This document shows, piece after piece, positions 38,973 to 48,186 of a stretch of DNA of 48,186 nucleotides. Origin of the DNA: Stenotrophomonas maltophilia (GTDB lineage Bacteria > Pseudomonadota > Gammaproteobacteria > Xanthomonadales > Xanthomonadaceae); the NCBI RefSeq assembly GCF_013464485.1, contig NZ_RAUX01000047.1:4382-52567 (forward strand), in the 5' to 3' direction. A program made the position numbers and the translations under genes. A model generated the notes under the pieces. That model saw only the letters and a list, made by a program, of their open reading frames with translations, had not been told where the DNA came from and ran no database searches. Within the stretch, counting starts at the first letter, position 1. Each line of letters starts with the position of its first letter.

Positions 38973-39773
38973 TCAGGCCCCGCCCTGGATGTTGGCCTTC
39001 ACTGCGGGCTGCATCAGCTTCGGTTCTTCCAGCGTCGCATCGCGGGCCTGGCGCACGCTGACGAACTCTGCCTCGGCCACGCCGTCGTGCACGTGGATGT
39101 TGTGCGCGCGCTGTTCGCCGATGGTGGTTTCGTTGGCGAACCCGCGGCCACCCGGGCCGTAGTCGTGGCAGACAAACACGCGCGTCGCATCGGGCAGGGC
39201 CAGCAGACGCTGGATCGAGCGGTACAACTGCGCGGCATCACCGCCCGGGAAGTCGCAGCGGGCAGTGCCGCCGTCGGGCATGAACAGCGAGTCGCCGGTG
39301 AACAGCGCATTGTCGATCAGATAGGCGATGCTGTCGCTGGTGTGGCCGGGCACGGCGATCACCTGGCAGCGCAGTTCACCCAAAGCGAAGGTTTCGCCAT
39401 CGCTGAACAGGTGGTCGAAGATCTCATCGGCCGCGGGAAGCTGCAGGCCATAGCGCGGTGCGAACGTGGCCTGCACCGCGCGGATGCCTTCACCGATGGC
39501 CAGCGTGGCCTGTGGGAAGCGTTGCTTGAGCCGGCGCCCGGCCGACACATGGTCGGCGTGGGCATGGGTTTCCAGCAGCCAGCGCAGCTGCAGGCCCTGT
39601 TGTTCGATGGCCTGCAACGCGGCATGCAACGGCGCTTCACTGCTGGCGTCGGTATCCGGGTCGTAGTCCAGGACCGGGTCGATCAGCGCCGCCTCGCCGC
39701 TGGCCGGGTCGCTGACCAGGTAGCTGAAGGTGTTGCTGTCACGGTGGAAGAACGACTGCACCTGGACCGACAT
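38973..39773 (-). CDS. Metallo-beta-lactamase-fold hydrolase, persulfide dioxygenase-like
   Basis: The 266-residue cytoplasmic protein has the metal motif H70-A-H72-A-D74-H75, the later PGHTSDS and GDSLF ligands, and the CHDYGPGGRGFANETTIGEQ region characteristic of the ETHE1/Blh branch rather than glyoxalase II. Such proteins oxidise glutathione persulfide in sulfide detoxification using mononuclear iron. No rhodanese, SQR or BigR-like regulator is adjacent. The nuclease gene lies 11 bases upstream on the same strand and may be co-transcribed. Confidence 0.87.
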   Translation of the reverse strand: MSVQVQSFFHRDSNTFSYLVSDPASGEAALIDPVLDYDPDTDASSEAPLHAALQAIEQQGLQLRWLLETHAHADHVSAGRRLKQRFPQATLAIGEGIRAVQATFAPRYGLQLPAADEIFDHLFSDGETFALGELRCQVIAVPGHTSDSIAYLIDNALFTGDSLFMPDGGTARCDFPGGDAAQLYRSIQRLLALPDATRVFVCHDYGPGGRGFANETTIGEQRAHNIHVHDGVAEAEFVSVRQARDATLEEPKLMQPAVKANIQGGA

Positions 39774-39784
39774 CGGAACTCTCC

Positions 39785-40603
39785 TCAGCGCGTGCCGAGC
39801 ACGCGGTTCAGCAACTGCGCCAGGTTCTCACCGGCCAGTCGCAGCTGCGCTTCGGCCAGCGGCCGGTAGCGTTCGGTGTATTCGTCACCGATTTTACGCG
39901 TGGCCGGATAAACGCCAGCTTGCATGGAGATGCGGCAGCTGGCCTCGGCCCACGTCTGCGGGTCGCGCTGCGGGTTGGACTGGCGCGCCAGCTTCGGCGC
40001 GCGCTGGATCTGCAGCAGCGGCAGATAGCCCGCATCGTCCAGCTTGCGGGTATTGAGCATGCCGCTGTCCCACAGCGAGTGCAGGTTGGTACCGCGGTTG
40101 CCGAACTGCAGCTGGAAATCGTTGCCGCCCTTGTCGTGGGCGTAACCGGCGTGCATCGGTTGGTGGATATCGCCGACCAGGTGCACCACGAACTTCAGCG
40201 CCTGCAGGCGCTCGCCGTTGGTCAGGCTGCGATCGCCGAGGATGGCGCTCTGTGCCTTCAGGGCCTCGACGATGCAGTTGCCGTTTTTGCAGTGCTTCGG
40301 TGCTTCGTAATGGCAGTTGTCTTCGGCGATGTTGACGTAGTGCCAGCCGGCCGAGCGGCGGCCCAGGCCCGGGTCCTTGGCGCGCAGCTGGTCGGCCCAC
40401 GGCGCGATGCTGGCCAGCGTGGCGTCCGGTTCGGTGGCCAGCAGGCGGTCCACTTCGGCGCGGGCGGCGGGGTTGAGGCGGGCGTCTGCGACCTCGGCGA
40501 CAAGGCGGTGGCCTTGTGCGCCCCAGGCATGAGCCGGGGCGGAAGCGGACAGCAGGGCCGGCGCCAGGGCGGCGGCGAGGAACAGGGAGTGCAGGGCTTT
40601 CAT
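39785..40603 (-). CDS. Secreted S1/P1-type zinc nuclease
   Basis: The 272-residue precursor has a signal peptide (cleavage after APAHA) so that the mature enzyme starts with Trp, whose amino group ligates zinc in S1/P1 nucleases. The other ligand motifs follow: GH in WGAQGHRLV, the Asp in APWADQ, VVHLVGDIHQPMHAG and NLHSLWD. It should degrade single-stranded or double-stranded DNA and RNA in the periplasm or outside. S. maltophilia is known to make such an enzyme. Paired cysteines in NCHYEAPKHCKNGNC fit disulfide formation. Confidence 0.92.
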   Translation of the reverse strand: MKALHSLFLAAALAPALLSASAPAHAWGAQGHRLVAEVADARLNPAARAEVDRLLATEPDATLASIAPWADQLRAKDPGLGRRSAGWHYVNIAEDNCHYEAPKHCKNGNCIVEALKAQSAILGDRSLTNGERLQALKFVVHLVGDIHQPMHAGYAHDKGGNDFQLQFGNRGTNLHSLWDSGMLNTRKLDDAGYLPLLQIQRAPKLARQSNPQRDPQTWAEASCRISMQAGVYPATRKIGDEYTERYRPLAEAQLRLAGENLAQLLNRVLGTR

Positions 40604-40717
40604 GCGTACATTCTAGCGGTGTGGGGCTGGCGCGGGCTTTACCGGGCCGGGTGTTCGCCACACGGTCTTGATGAATTGGTCGCTAGGGTGAGCCGGGCAT
40701 ACGCGGGGGAGGGGCTG

Positions 40718-41845
40718 ATGGCGATCACGGACAGGCGCATCATGGTCGATCATCCGGATGACGGCGGATTTGCCGACGCGTTCAATGCCCAGGTGGTCTG
40801 GCGCATGCGCTGGGCCTGCGCCGTGGCAGGCGCGTTCTCGCTGGGCTTTGCCGTGCTCGATACCTACTGGCTGCCGCCGGACGTGCACGCGCCGGTGCTG
40901 CGCTGGCGGCTGGGCGTTCTGCTGCCGGCGCTGCTGCTGGGCGTCGCGCTGACCTTCGTGCCGGTGTTGCGGCGCCACCTGCAGTGGCTGGGCGGCAGTG
41001 TCGTGCTGGTCAGCGGGCTGGCGCTGGTGACGATGATCTGGACCGCGCACCGTGCAGGCGTGAACTACCCCTACGAAGGCATCAGCCTGTTCCTGTTGTT
41101 GAACTACTTTCTGTGCGGGCTGCGTTTCGGGGTGGCGACGCTGACCGGAACCCTGATCGCGCTGGCGTTCATGCTGGCCGAGCTGCAGGTGGGCCGGCAC
41201 TGGGCGCAGATGCTGCAGAGCGTGATGTTCGTGCTGGCCAGCAACCTGGCCGGCATTGTCGGCAGCTACATTTCCGAACGGCAGGCGCGTGCAACGTGGC
41301 GGGCCGAGCAACGCCTGTATGCATTGGCAAATCATGATGGCCTGACCGGCCTGCTGAACCGGCGTGCCTTTGACCGCCAGGCCAACCAGATCTTCCAGCG
41401 CTACCTGCGCACGTCGCATGCGCGCGGCGCGCTGCGCATCGCCATGATCGATATCGACTACTTCAAGCGCTACAACGACCACTACGGCCATCCCGCCGGC
41501 GACACCGTACTGAATGCAGTGGCAACCACCCTGGCCGCACAACTGCGCGGTAGCGACTCGGTGGTGGCGCGCTACGGTGGCGAAGAGTTCGTGGCGCTGG
41601 GGCACTGGGCGCCGGGGCAACCGGAATCAGCGCCGTTCGAGCAGCTTCGGCAACAGGTGCAGGCGCTGGCGATCGCACATGCCGATTCGGATGCGGCCCC
41701 GGTGGTGAGCGTGAGCATCGGCGTCGCGCGCTGGCATGACGATGGAGGCGATTCGCTGGAGCAGGCATTGGCACGTGCCGATGCAGCGCTGTACCGTGCC
41801 AAGGAAAGCGGCCGCAACCGGGTGGAAGTTGCGCCGGATCAATAA
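40718..41845 (+). CDS. Membrane-bound diguanylate cyclase (GGDEF)
   Basis: The 375-residue protein has about six membrane helices (about 27-180) and a GGDEF domain (about 205-370) that makes c-di-GMP from two GTP. The active-site motif is RYGGEEF and is intact, as are DIDYFKRYNDHYGHPAGD and the C-terminal ADAALYRAKESGRN. The inhibitory RxxD (RGSD) is present but six rather than five residues before GGEEF. The ATG at 40718 has a GGGGAGGGG ribosome site; the longer open frame overlaps the divergent nuclease gene and is rejected. No signalling partner gene is adjacent. Confidence 0.92.
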   Translation: MAITDRRIMVDHPDDGGFADAFNAQVVWRMRWACAVAGAFSLGFAVLDTYWLPPDVHAPVLRWRLGVLLPALLLGVALTFVPVLRRHLQWLGGSVVLVSGLALVTMIWTAHRAGVNYPYEGISLFLLLNYFLCGLRFGVATLTGTLIALAFMLAELQVGRHWAQMLQSVMFVLASNLAGIVGSYISERQARATWRAEQRLYALANHDGLTGLLNRRAFDRQANQIFQRYLRTSHARGALRIAMIDIDYFKRYNDHYGHPAGDTVLNAVATTLAAQLRGSDSVVARYGGEEFVALGHWAPGQPESAPFEQLRQQVQALAIAHADSDAAPVVSVSIGVARWHDDGGDSLEQALARADAALYRAKESGRNRVEVAPDQ

Positions 41846-41875
41846 TCGACTGAAAGGCGGCCCGTTCATGCTTCT

Positions 41876-41955
41876 GTAGAGCCGAGCCATGCTCGGCTGC
41901 TCTTCTTCGGGTATCTGCGTGCTCCGCGCGATAGCCGAGCATGGCTCGGCTCTAC
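41876..41955. repeat. SMAG-type inverted repeat pair
   Basis: GTAGAGCCGAGCCATGCTCGG at 41876 and its reverse complement ending in CTAC at 41955 form a long hairpin. It lies in the 230-base gap between the cyclase and the convergent ompW and resembles the copy at 15090-15156. Confidence 0.88.
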
Positions 41956-41983
41956 AGAAGAGCGCGCCTACGCATGCTTTCCG

Positions 41984-42010
41984 AAAAAAAGCCCCGGCAA
42001 AGACCGGGGC
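41984..42010 (-). terminator. Intrinsic terminator of ompW
   Basis: On the minus strand the stem GCCCCGG TCTTTG CCGGGGC (42010-41991) is followed by seven T residues. It lies 66 bases after the ompW stop. Confidence 0.9.
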
Positions 42011-42075
42011 AACATGCTGCGAGGGTTTTGCGTGTAGCAGGGGAGCAGGGACGAAGCCCCGCGCCCAGCGCATGA

Positions 42076-42705
42076 TTAGAACTTGAAGACGTACGAGGCG
42101 CCGTAGACCAGCGGATCGATGTTGACCGTGCCGATCTTCTCGCCGTTCAACTTCACCTTGCTGTCGATGTCGATCCAGCGCATGTCCACGCGCAGTGCGC
42201 CCTTCTCGCCGATCGCGAAGTCCACGCCCGCATGCGCGGCCAGGCCCCAAGAATCCTGCAGCTTCAGGCGGCTGTCCTTCAGCGCACCGGTGGTGTCTTC
42301 GCTGAAAAAGGTGGTGTAGTTCACGCCCGCACCGATGAACGGCGACACCTTGCCCTTGCTGTTGAAGTGGTACTGCACGGTCACCACCGGCGGCAGCTGC
42401 TTGGTGTTGCCCACGCGGCCCAGGCCATTGATGTTGATATCGTGCTTGAACGGCAGCGCGGCCAGTACTTCGATGCCGAGGTTGTCGGCGATGAAGTACT
42501 CACCCGTGATGGTCGGCTTGACGTCGTTGTCGACGTCGACCTTCAGGGTGTGGTTGGCCAGCCAGCCATTGTTCGACTTCGGGGCCACCTGGTGCACGCC
42601 GGCGGAAATGGTCCAGTCGCCCTTGGACTGAGCCATGGCCGGGGCGGCGGCGAGCGACAGGGCGGCGGCCAGGCTGGCCACGATCAGGGGGGAGGTCTTG
42701 CGCAT
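42076..42705 (-). CDS. ompW: OmpW family outer-membrane protein
   Basis: The 209-residue precursor has a signal peptide ending AMA-Q and should form the small eight-stranded OmpW barrel. Landmarks are the N-terminal WTISAGVHQVAPKSNNG, the GEYFIADNLGIEVLAALPFKHDI region, the VQYHF and PFIGAGVNYTTFF strands, and the terminal YGASYVFKF with C-terminal Phe for barrel insertion. OmpW proteins are tied to adaptation to low oxygen and to uptake of small hydrophobic molecules. An FNR-type box lies in the promoter region. The gene stands alone, divergent from gap. Confidence 0.92.
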   Translation of the reverse strand: MRKTSPLIVASLAAALSLAAAPAMAQSKGDWTISAGVHQVAPKSNNGWLANHTLKVDVDNDVKPTITGEYFIADNLGIEVLAALPFKHDININGLGRVGNTKQLPPVVTVQYHFNSKGKVSPFIGAGVNYTTFFSEDTTGALKDSRLKLQDSWGLAAHAGVDFAIGEKGALRVDMRWIDIDSKVKLNGEKIGTVNIDPLVYGASYVFKF

Positions 42706-42765
42706 GGGGGTGATCTCGTTGCTGGGTGGATGTGGCCAGTCTCGGCCTCACGCCGCGCTAACGCT

Positions 42766-43903
<1,138 letters not shown>

Positions 43904-43924
43904 GGCCGGCCAAGATCGCACGCG

Positions 43925-43952
43925 GACCCCGGCTTGGCCGGGGTTCGTCGTT
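43925..43952 (+). terminator. Hairpin terminator of gap
   Basis: The stem ACCCCGGC TTG GCCGGGGT (43925-43943) is followed by a weak T-rich end (TCGTCGTTT). It lies 22 bases after the stop codon. Confidence 0.75.
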
Positions 43953-44028
43953 TATGGGGCCAGCCCTGTCGTAGCATGGGCCGGTCGACCGCTGCCGCTG
44001 GGGCGCGGGATTGCAATGGAAGCATGCA

Positions 44029-46698
44029 ATGGAAGCATTGATAGCCCTGGTGGTACTGGTCCTGCTGGCCATCCCGCTGCTGCTGGTGGTGGCGCTGGTG
44101 ATGATTGCCGGCCTGCGCCGCCGTGTGGCCGCGCTGGAAAGCACGCTGGCGGCCGCACCTGCCCCTCGACCGACCGCCGCTGCCGCCGCAACGGACGCGG
44201 CGCCCGAACGGCCGGTGGCGACGCCCTTGGCCGGCGCCGATCCTCCGTTCCTGCGGCCGGTCGCTGCGGCGACGCCACAACCGCCGGTGCCGGAAGCCCC
44301 GCCTGCTGAGACACCAGCCCCCCGTCCGGTCGCGCCGCCGCCGGTACCGCCGTCGTCACCGGCACCGCCACTGCCTGCCGAACCGGCGCTGCCAAACGTC
44401 ATCGAACGCGGCATCGGTGCGGTCAAGCGCTGGTTCACCGAGGGCAACGTGCCGGTCAAGATCGGCATGCTGGTGCTGCTGGCCGGTGTCGCCGCGCTGC
44501 TGAAGTACGTCAGCGACCAGGGCTGGCTGGTGCTGCCGATCGAGCTGCGTCTGGCCGGCGTCACCGTGGGTGCGCTGGGTCTGCTGGCGTTCGGCTGGCA
44601 CCAGCGCGAGCGCCGGCGTCTGTTCGCACTGGCGCTGCAGGGCGGCGCCATCGGCGTGCTGCTGCTGACCATCTTCGCCGCGTTCAAGCGGTTCGAACTG
44701 CTCAACGCGGGGATCGCCTTCGGCAGCTCCATCGCACTGGTGGCCGGACTGTGCGTGCTGGCGGTGGTGCAGAACTCGCGCACCCTGGCAGTGCTGGGCA
44801 TCCTGGCCGGCTTCATGGCGCCGTTGTGGCTGTCCACCGGAAGCGGCAACCACGTGGGGTTGTTCAGCTACTACGCGGTCCTCAACGCCGGCATCTTCGC
44901 CATCGCCTGGTTCCGCCCGTGGCGCGCGCTGAACCTGCTGGGTTTCGCCTTCACCTTCGGTATCGGTACGTTCTGGGGCGTGCTGCAGTACGCCCCGGAC
45001 AAATTCAGCAGTACCGAGCCGTTCCTGCTGCTGTTCTTCGCCTTCTACCTACTGATCCCGCTGCTGTACGCACGCCGGCAGCCCGCCGGACGACGTGACC
45101 TGGTTGACGGCAGCCTGGTGTTCGGCACCCCGCTGGTCGCGTTCTCGCTGCAGGCGGGCATGCTGCATGAGCAGCCGATGACGCTGGCCCTGTGTGCGCT
45201 CGGCCTGGCCGCGATCTACGCGGTGCTGGCGTGGGCGTTGATCCGGCGTGCGTCGTACACCGTGCTGGCGCAGTCGCACGCGGTGCTGGCGGTGGGCTTC
45301 GCCACGCTGGCGGTGCCGCTGGCGCTGTCGGCACGTGCCACCGGTGCCGTTTTCGCGCTGGAAGGTGCTGGCCTGGCCTGGCTGGGCCTGCGCCAGAAGC
45401 GCTGGCTGCCGCAGGTGTCTGGCGCGTTGCTGCAGATGGGCGCCGCGTTCGCCTTCGTGGCCGGCGCCGACCATTGGCTTGAAGATGTCCGCTTCCTGCT
45501 CAACCCGACCGCCATCGGCGCGCTGCTGCTGGCGCTGGCAGGTTTCGCCTCGGCCTGGAGCTACCAGCGCCGGCCGCGCCATGAGATCGCACTGGTCTAC
45601 TACCTGTGGGGCCTGCTGTGGTGGCTGGGTGGTCTGGTGCACGAGATCACCCGGTTCTTCCCCTACCGCATCGAAGTGGATGCGCTGCTGGTGCTGGCTG
45701 CTGTCACAGCATGGCTGGTCGCCGAAATGCAGCGCCGCCAGCCGGCGCGTGCGCTGGGCGTGACTGCGCTGGCGATGCTGGCGCTGGGCTTCCCGCTTGC
45801 GCTGATGCAGAGCGACGCGCACCAGCAGCCGTTCGCCGGCTACGGTGCGTTGGCCTGGGCGATATTCGCCGTGCTCGGTGTGCGCACACTGCTGTGCCTG
45901 CGCCAGGGCGGTGACAGCGTGGCGCGCATCGCGCAGTTCCTATGGTGGCTGCTGTGGCCCTCGCTGCTTTCGTTGCTGGCCCTGTGGGGCGGCGGCGAGG
46001 CCGGTCTGGCGCAGGGCTGGACGACGCTGCTGGTCACGCTGCCGTGGCTGCTGATGGCGTCGCTGTCGCTGTGGCGCTGGAATACGCTGCGCTGGCCGCT
46101 GGGTGAAGCGTTCGACCGTGTGCGCACGCCGCTGCAGTGCGTGCTGTTCGGCCTGCTGTCGATCGGCTGGCTGCTGGGCCAGCTCTTGCCGGGCGATGCT
46201 TCCCCGTTGCTGTGGCTGCCGGTGCTGAACCCGGCCGAGCTTGGACAGTGGCTGAGCCTGTTGCTTATTGCGCGCTGGCTGTACAGCGATCAGGCGCCGA
46301 AGACACTGCTGGGTATCCGCATGCCACTGCTGTCACTGGCAACGTTTGTTGCGCTGACCAGCGTGGTGCTGCATGGCGTGCATCAGTGGGGCGGCCTGTC
46401 GTGGAACGCGTCGATGCTGCGCTTCAGCCTGGCGCAGACCAGCCTGACCGTGCTGTGGAGCGTACTTGGCGTGATCGCCTGGGTGTGGGGCTCGCGACGT
46501 GGCCAGCGCGTGCTGTGGATGGTCGGTGCCGTGCTGATGGGCGTGGTGCTGGCCAAGCTGGTCATTGTCGATCGCCAGCACCTGGGCAACCTGCTGGGTA
46601 TCGCATCGTTCATCGCCTACGGCCTGCTGTGCACGGTCGTGGGTTATCTGGCACCGGCACCGCCCAGCGCGGCGCCGACCGTGGAGGAAAAGCAATGA
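44029..46698 (+). CDS. DUF2339 polytopic membrane protein
   Basis: This 889-residue protein starts with one helix (about 3-27), continues with a Pro/Ala-rich linker (about 45-125) and then a very long series of more than twenty membrane helices to near the C terminus. The segment IERGIGAVKRWFTEGNVPVKIGMLVLLAGVAALLKY is the signature start of the DUF2339 domain. Function is unknown; its regular partner is a DUF3999 protein, encoded next with a four-base overlap. I chose ATG 44029; a TTG 18 bases upstream is possible, and the ribosome site is weak for both. Confidence 0.87.
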   Translation: MEALIALVVLVLLAIPLLLVVALVMIAGLRRRVAALESTLAAAPAPRPTAAAAATDAAPERPVATPLAGADPPFLRPVAAATPQPPVPEAPPAETPAPRPVAPPPVPPSSPAPPLPAEPALPNVIERGIGAVKRWFTEGNVPVKIGMLVLLAGVAALLKYVSDQGWLVLPIELRLAGVTVGALGLLAFGWHQRERRRLFALALQGGAIGVLLLTIFAAFKRFELLNAGIAFGSSIALVAGLCVLAVVQNSRTLAVLGILAGFMAPLWLSTGSGNHVGLFSYYAVLNAGIFAIAWFRPWRALNLLGFAFTFGIGTFWGVLQYAPDKFSSTEPFLLLFFAFYLLIPLLYARRQPAGRRDLVDGSLVFGTPLVAFSLQAGMLHEQPMTLALCALGLAAIYAVLAWALIRRASYTVLAQSHAVLAVGFATLAVPLALSARATGAVFALEGAGLAWLGLRQKRWLPQVSGALLQMGAAFAFVAGADHWLEDVRFLLNPTAIGALLLALAGFASAWSYQRRPRHEIALVYYLWGLLWWLGGLVHEITRFFPYRIEVDALLVLAAVTAWLVAEMQRRQPARALGVTALAMLALGFPLALMQSDAHQQPFAGYGALAWAIFAVLGVRTLLCLRQGGDSVARIAQFLWWLLWPSLLSLLALWGGGEAGLAQGWTTLLVTLPWLLMASLSLWRWNTLRWPLGEAFDRVRTPLQCVLFGLLSIGWLLGQLLPGDASPLLWLPVLNPAELGQWLSLLLIARWLYSDQAPKTLLGIRMPLLSLATFVALTSVVLHGVHQWGGLSWNASMLRFSLAQTSLTVLWSVLGVIAWVWGSRRGQRVLWMVGAVLMGVVLAKLVIVDRQHLGNLLGIASFIAYGLLCTVVGYLAPAPPSAAPTVEEKQ

Positions 46699-48071
46699 AG
46701 ACGTGGAGCAGGGCGCTGCTGCCGGCGATGTTCGGCCTGCTGGCCGCCGTCGTAGCGCAGGCCGCCGATTACCGCACGCAGTACGCCGAACAGTGGCCGC
46801 TGACGTTGTCCAGTGCACAGTCCGGTGCTTATCGCGTCGTGCTGGAACCGGCGATCTACCGTCGCGCCGGTACTGCGGACCTGAGCGATCTGCAGGTGTT
46901 CAATGCCGCAGGCCAGTCGCTGCCGTCCGCCTTGCTGGCGCCCGATCAGCCGCTGGCGCAGCCACCGGTGCAGCGTGAACTGCCTTGGTTCGCACTGCCG
47001 CCGCTGGCCGAAGCGCAGCGCAACGATCTGCAGTTGCTGACCGAGCGCGATACCGATGGCCGCGTGCGTCGCGTCGAGGCACGCGTGAGTGGCGGTGCAG
47101 TGGCGAACGGGCAGGGCGGTTGGCTGATCGACGCCAGCGTGCTCGGCCAGCAGCCGATGGCGGCCCTGGTACTGGATTGGGCCGACAGCGGACAGCCGTT
47201 GCAGGCACAGGTGCAGCTGGATGCCAGCGACGACCTGCAGCACTGGCGCCCGATCGGGCGTGATATCCCGCTGGTCGACCTGCAGCGTGCTGGCAAGCGC
47301 CTGCTGCAGCGCCGCCTGCAGGTGGATGGTGAAGCGCGCTATCTGCGCGTGCTGGCGCAGGGCGATGCGCGTCTGCCGACGCTGCGCAGTGTACTGGCCG
47401 AGCTGCCGCCGGCACCGGCCACACTGCCGTGGGAGTGGTTGTCGCTGAAGCCTGCCTCAGCGGGCAAGGGCGAGTACACCTTCGAAATGGATGGCCGCTT
47501 CCCGGTGGCACGTGCCGACGTGGCCAGCACCGACAACAGCCTGGTGCAGTGGACATTGTTCAGCCGTGACGACGAGGGCGCGGAGTGGCAGCGCCGCAGC
47601 GCGCCGTGGATCGCCTATCAACTGCAGCAGGGGGCGCAGGGCCAGCGCCAGCAGTCTGCCGCGCAGCCGTTGGGCGGCGTGCACCGCGATCGCTACTGGA
47701 AGCTGGTTGCAAGCCCGGCCGAAACGGCAACTGCACCGACCCTGCGCCTGGGCTACCAGCCCGAGGTACTGGTATTCCTGAGCCAAGGGGCGGCGCCCTA
47801 TGCACTGGCGGTGGGCAGCTCGACCGCGCGTCGCACGGAGGCCCCGATTGGTGTGCTGATAGAGGAACTGCGGTTGCGCAACGACCCGTCGTGGCAGCCG
47901 ACGCTGGCGCGCCTGGAAGGCAACCCGGAGCCGCTGGCGGGTGATGCGGCGCTGCAGCCGCAGCGTGACTGGAAGGCGTGGTTGCTGTGGGCACTGTTGG
48001 GTTTGGGCGTACTGGTCGTGGGTGGCCTCGCGGTCAGCCTGCTTCGGCAGAAGCCCGCGCCTTCGGCGTAG
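46695..48071 (+). CDS. DUF3999 periplasmic protein with C-terminal anchor
   Basis: The 458-residue precursor has a signal peptide (cleavage near VVAQAAD), a long periplasmic beta-rich region and one membrane helix near the C terminus (about 428-450) with a short basic tail. The opening of the mature protein, YRTQYAEQWPL, and the length match DUF3999 proteins that accompany DUF2339 proteins. The function is unknown. The ATG overlaps the DUF2339 stop, so the two are translationally coupled and probably form one envelope complex. Confidence 0.85.
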   Translation: MKTWSRALLPAMFGLLAAVVAQAADYRTQYAEQWPLTLSSAQSGAYRVVLEPAIYRRAGTADLSDLQVFNAAGQSLPSALLAPDQPLAQPPVQRELPWFALPPLAEAQRNDLQLLTERDTDGRVRRVEARVSGGAVANGQGGWLIDASVLGQQPMAALVLDWADSGQPLQAQVQLDASDDLQHWRPIGRDIPLVDLQRAGKRLLQRRLQVDGEARYLRVLAQGDARLPTLRSVLAELPPAPATLPWEWLSLKPASAGKGEYTFEMDGRFPVARADVASTDNSLVQWTLFSRDDEGAEWQRRSAPWIAYQLQQGAQGQRQQSAAQPLGGVHRDRYWKLVASPAETATAPTLRLGYQPEVLVFLSQGAAPYALAVGSSTARRTEAPIGVLIEELRLRNDPSWQPTLARLEGNPEPLAGDAALQPQRDWKAWLLWALLGLGVLVVGGLAVSLLRQKPAPSA

Positions 48072-48139
48072 GTTCCGGCGAACGGCGCAGCCCCTCGTGG
48101 GTGGGGTTGGTCGTGTAAAGCAACAGCCGTGCTTGGCCG

Positions 48140-48186
48140 GGCGGGGGGGGGGGGGGGGGGGGGGGGCGGGGGGGCGGGGGGGGGGG
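48140..48186. other. Poly-G tail, probable sequencing or assembly artefact
   Basis: From about 48140 to the end nearly every base is G, broken only by single C residues. Nothing like it occurs elsewhere in the window. Such tails arise when two-colour sequencing chemistry reads no signal or when an assembly ends in low-quality reads. I treat it as artefact, not biology. Confidence 0.85.

Noticed and set aside
39920-40717. N-terminal extension of the diguanylate cyclase
   Set aside because: It runs antisense through the nuclease gene; the ATG at 40718 has a strong ribosome site and starts a normal membrane sensor.
46137-46694. N-terminal extension of the DUF3999 protein
   Set aside because: It overlaps the DUF2339 gene out of frame; the signal peptide begins at 46695.

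Overview
The window is chromosomal DNA of a high-GC gammaproteobacterium of the Xanthomonadaceae, most probably the Stenotrophomonas maltophilia complex. The reasons are the gene content (PBP1a divergent from pilMNOPQ, a MoxR/Bat operon with DUF4381, an S1/P1 nuclease, an M56 peptidase with a TonB tail), the strong G/C third-position bias, and many GTAG-headed stem-loops of the SMAG (REP-like) type in the gaps. I see no tRNA, rRNA, CRISPR array, transposase, integrase or prophage gene. The last ~45 bases are almost pure G and look like an artefact at a contig end.

Layout. 1-2960: gltA (citrate synthase) and a four-helix Ala-rich membrane protein followed by a 23-residue membrane peptide. 2962-8637: an alternate chaperone-usher (CS1/CFA-I/cable class) fimbrial operon in the order major pilin, usher, tip adhesin, chaperone, with a long leader and an intercistronic hairpin. 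8665-14181: a 1565-residue trimeric autotransporter adhesin (YadA class) and a small inner-membrane protein immediately behind it. 14182-17634: repeats, a hypothetical gene and mrcA (PBP1a) on the minus strand. 17776-23039: pilM-N-O-P-Q, the type IV pilus alignment complex and secretin, with overlapping cistrons and a clear terminator. 23184-30117: six translationally coupled genes, moxR, DUF58, DUF4381, batA, a batB-batC fusion and batD. 30175-34089: a dicarboxylate/amino acid symporter, a 136-138 bp tandem repeat block, transketolase and a long bidirectional hairpin terminator. 34091-36636: a CoA-transferase/hydrolase and a flavin reductase-like protein on the minus strand. 36701-38915: a BlaI repressor, a BlaR1-like M56 peptidase whose C terminus is a TonB domain, and a lipoprotein with a TonB-like tail, behind a promoter with two BlaI-like palindromes. 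38973-41845: a persulfide dioxygenase-like hydrolase, an S1/P1 nuclease and a membrane diguanylate cyclase. 42076-48071: ompW with a perfect FNR-type box, gap (GAPDH), and a DUF2339/DUF3999 membrane pair.

How it fits together. About half of the window serves the cell surface: fimbriae, a trimeric adhesin, type IV pili, PBP1a, OmpW, envelope-associated MoxR/VWA proteins and a c-di-GMP synthase. The rest is central carbon metabolism (gltA, tkt, gap). The most unusual features are regulatory. Terminator-like hairpins sit directly in front of both the fimbrial pilin gene and the trimeric adhesin gene, leaving no room for a conventional promoter after them. The adhesin genes are base-composition mosaics. 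The BlaI circuit lacks both a beta-lactamase and a penicillin-sensing domain.
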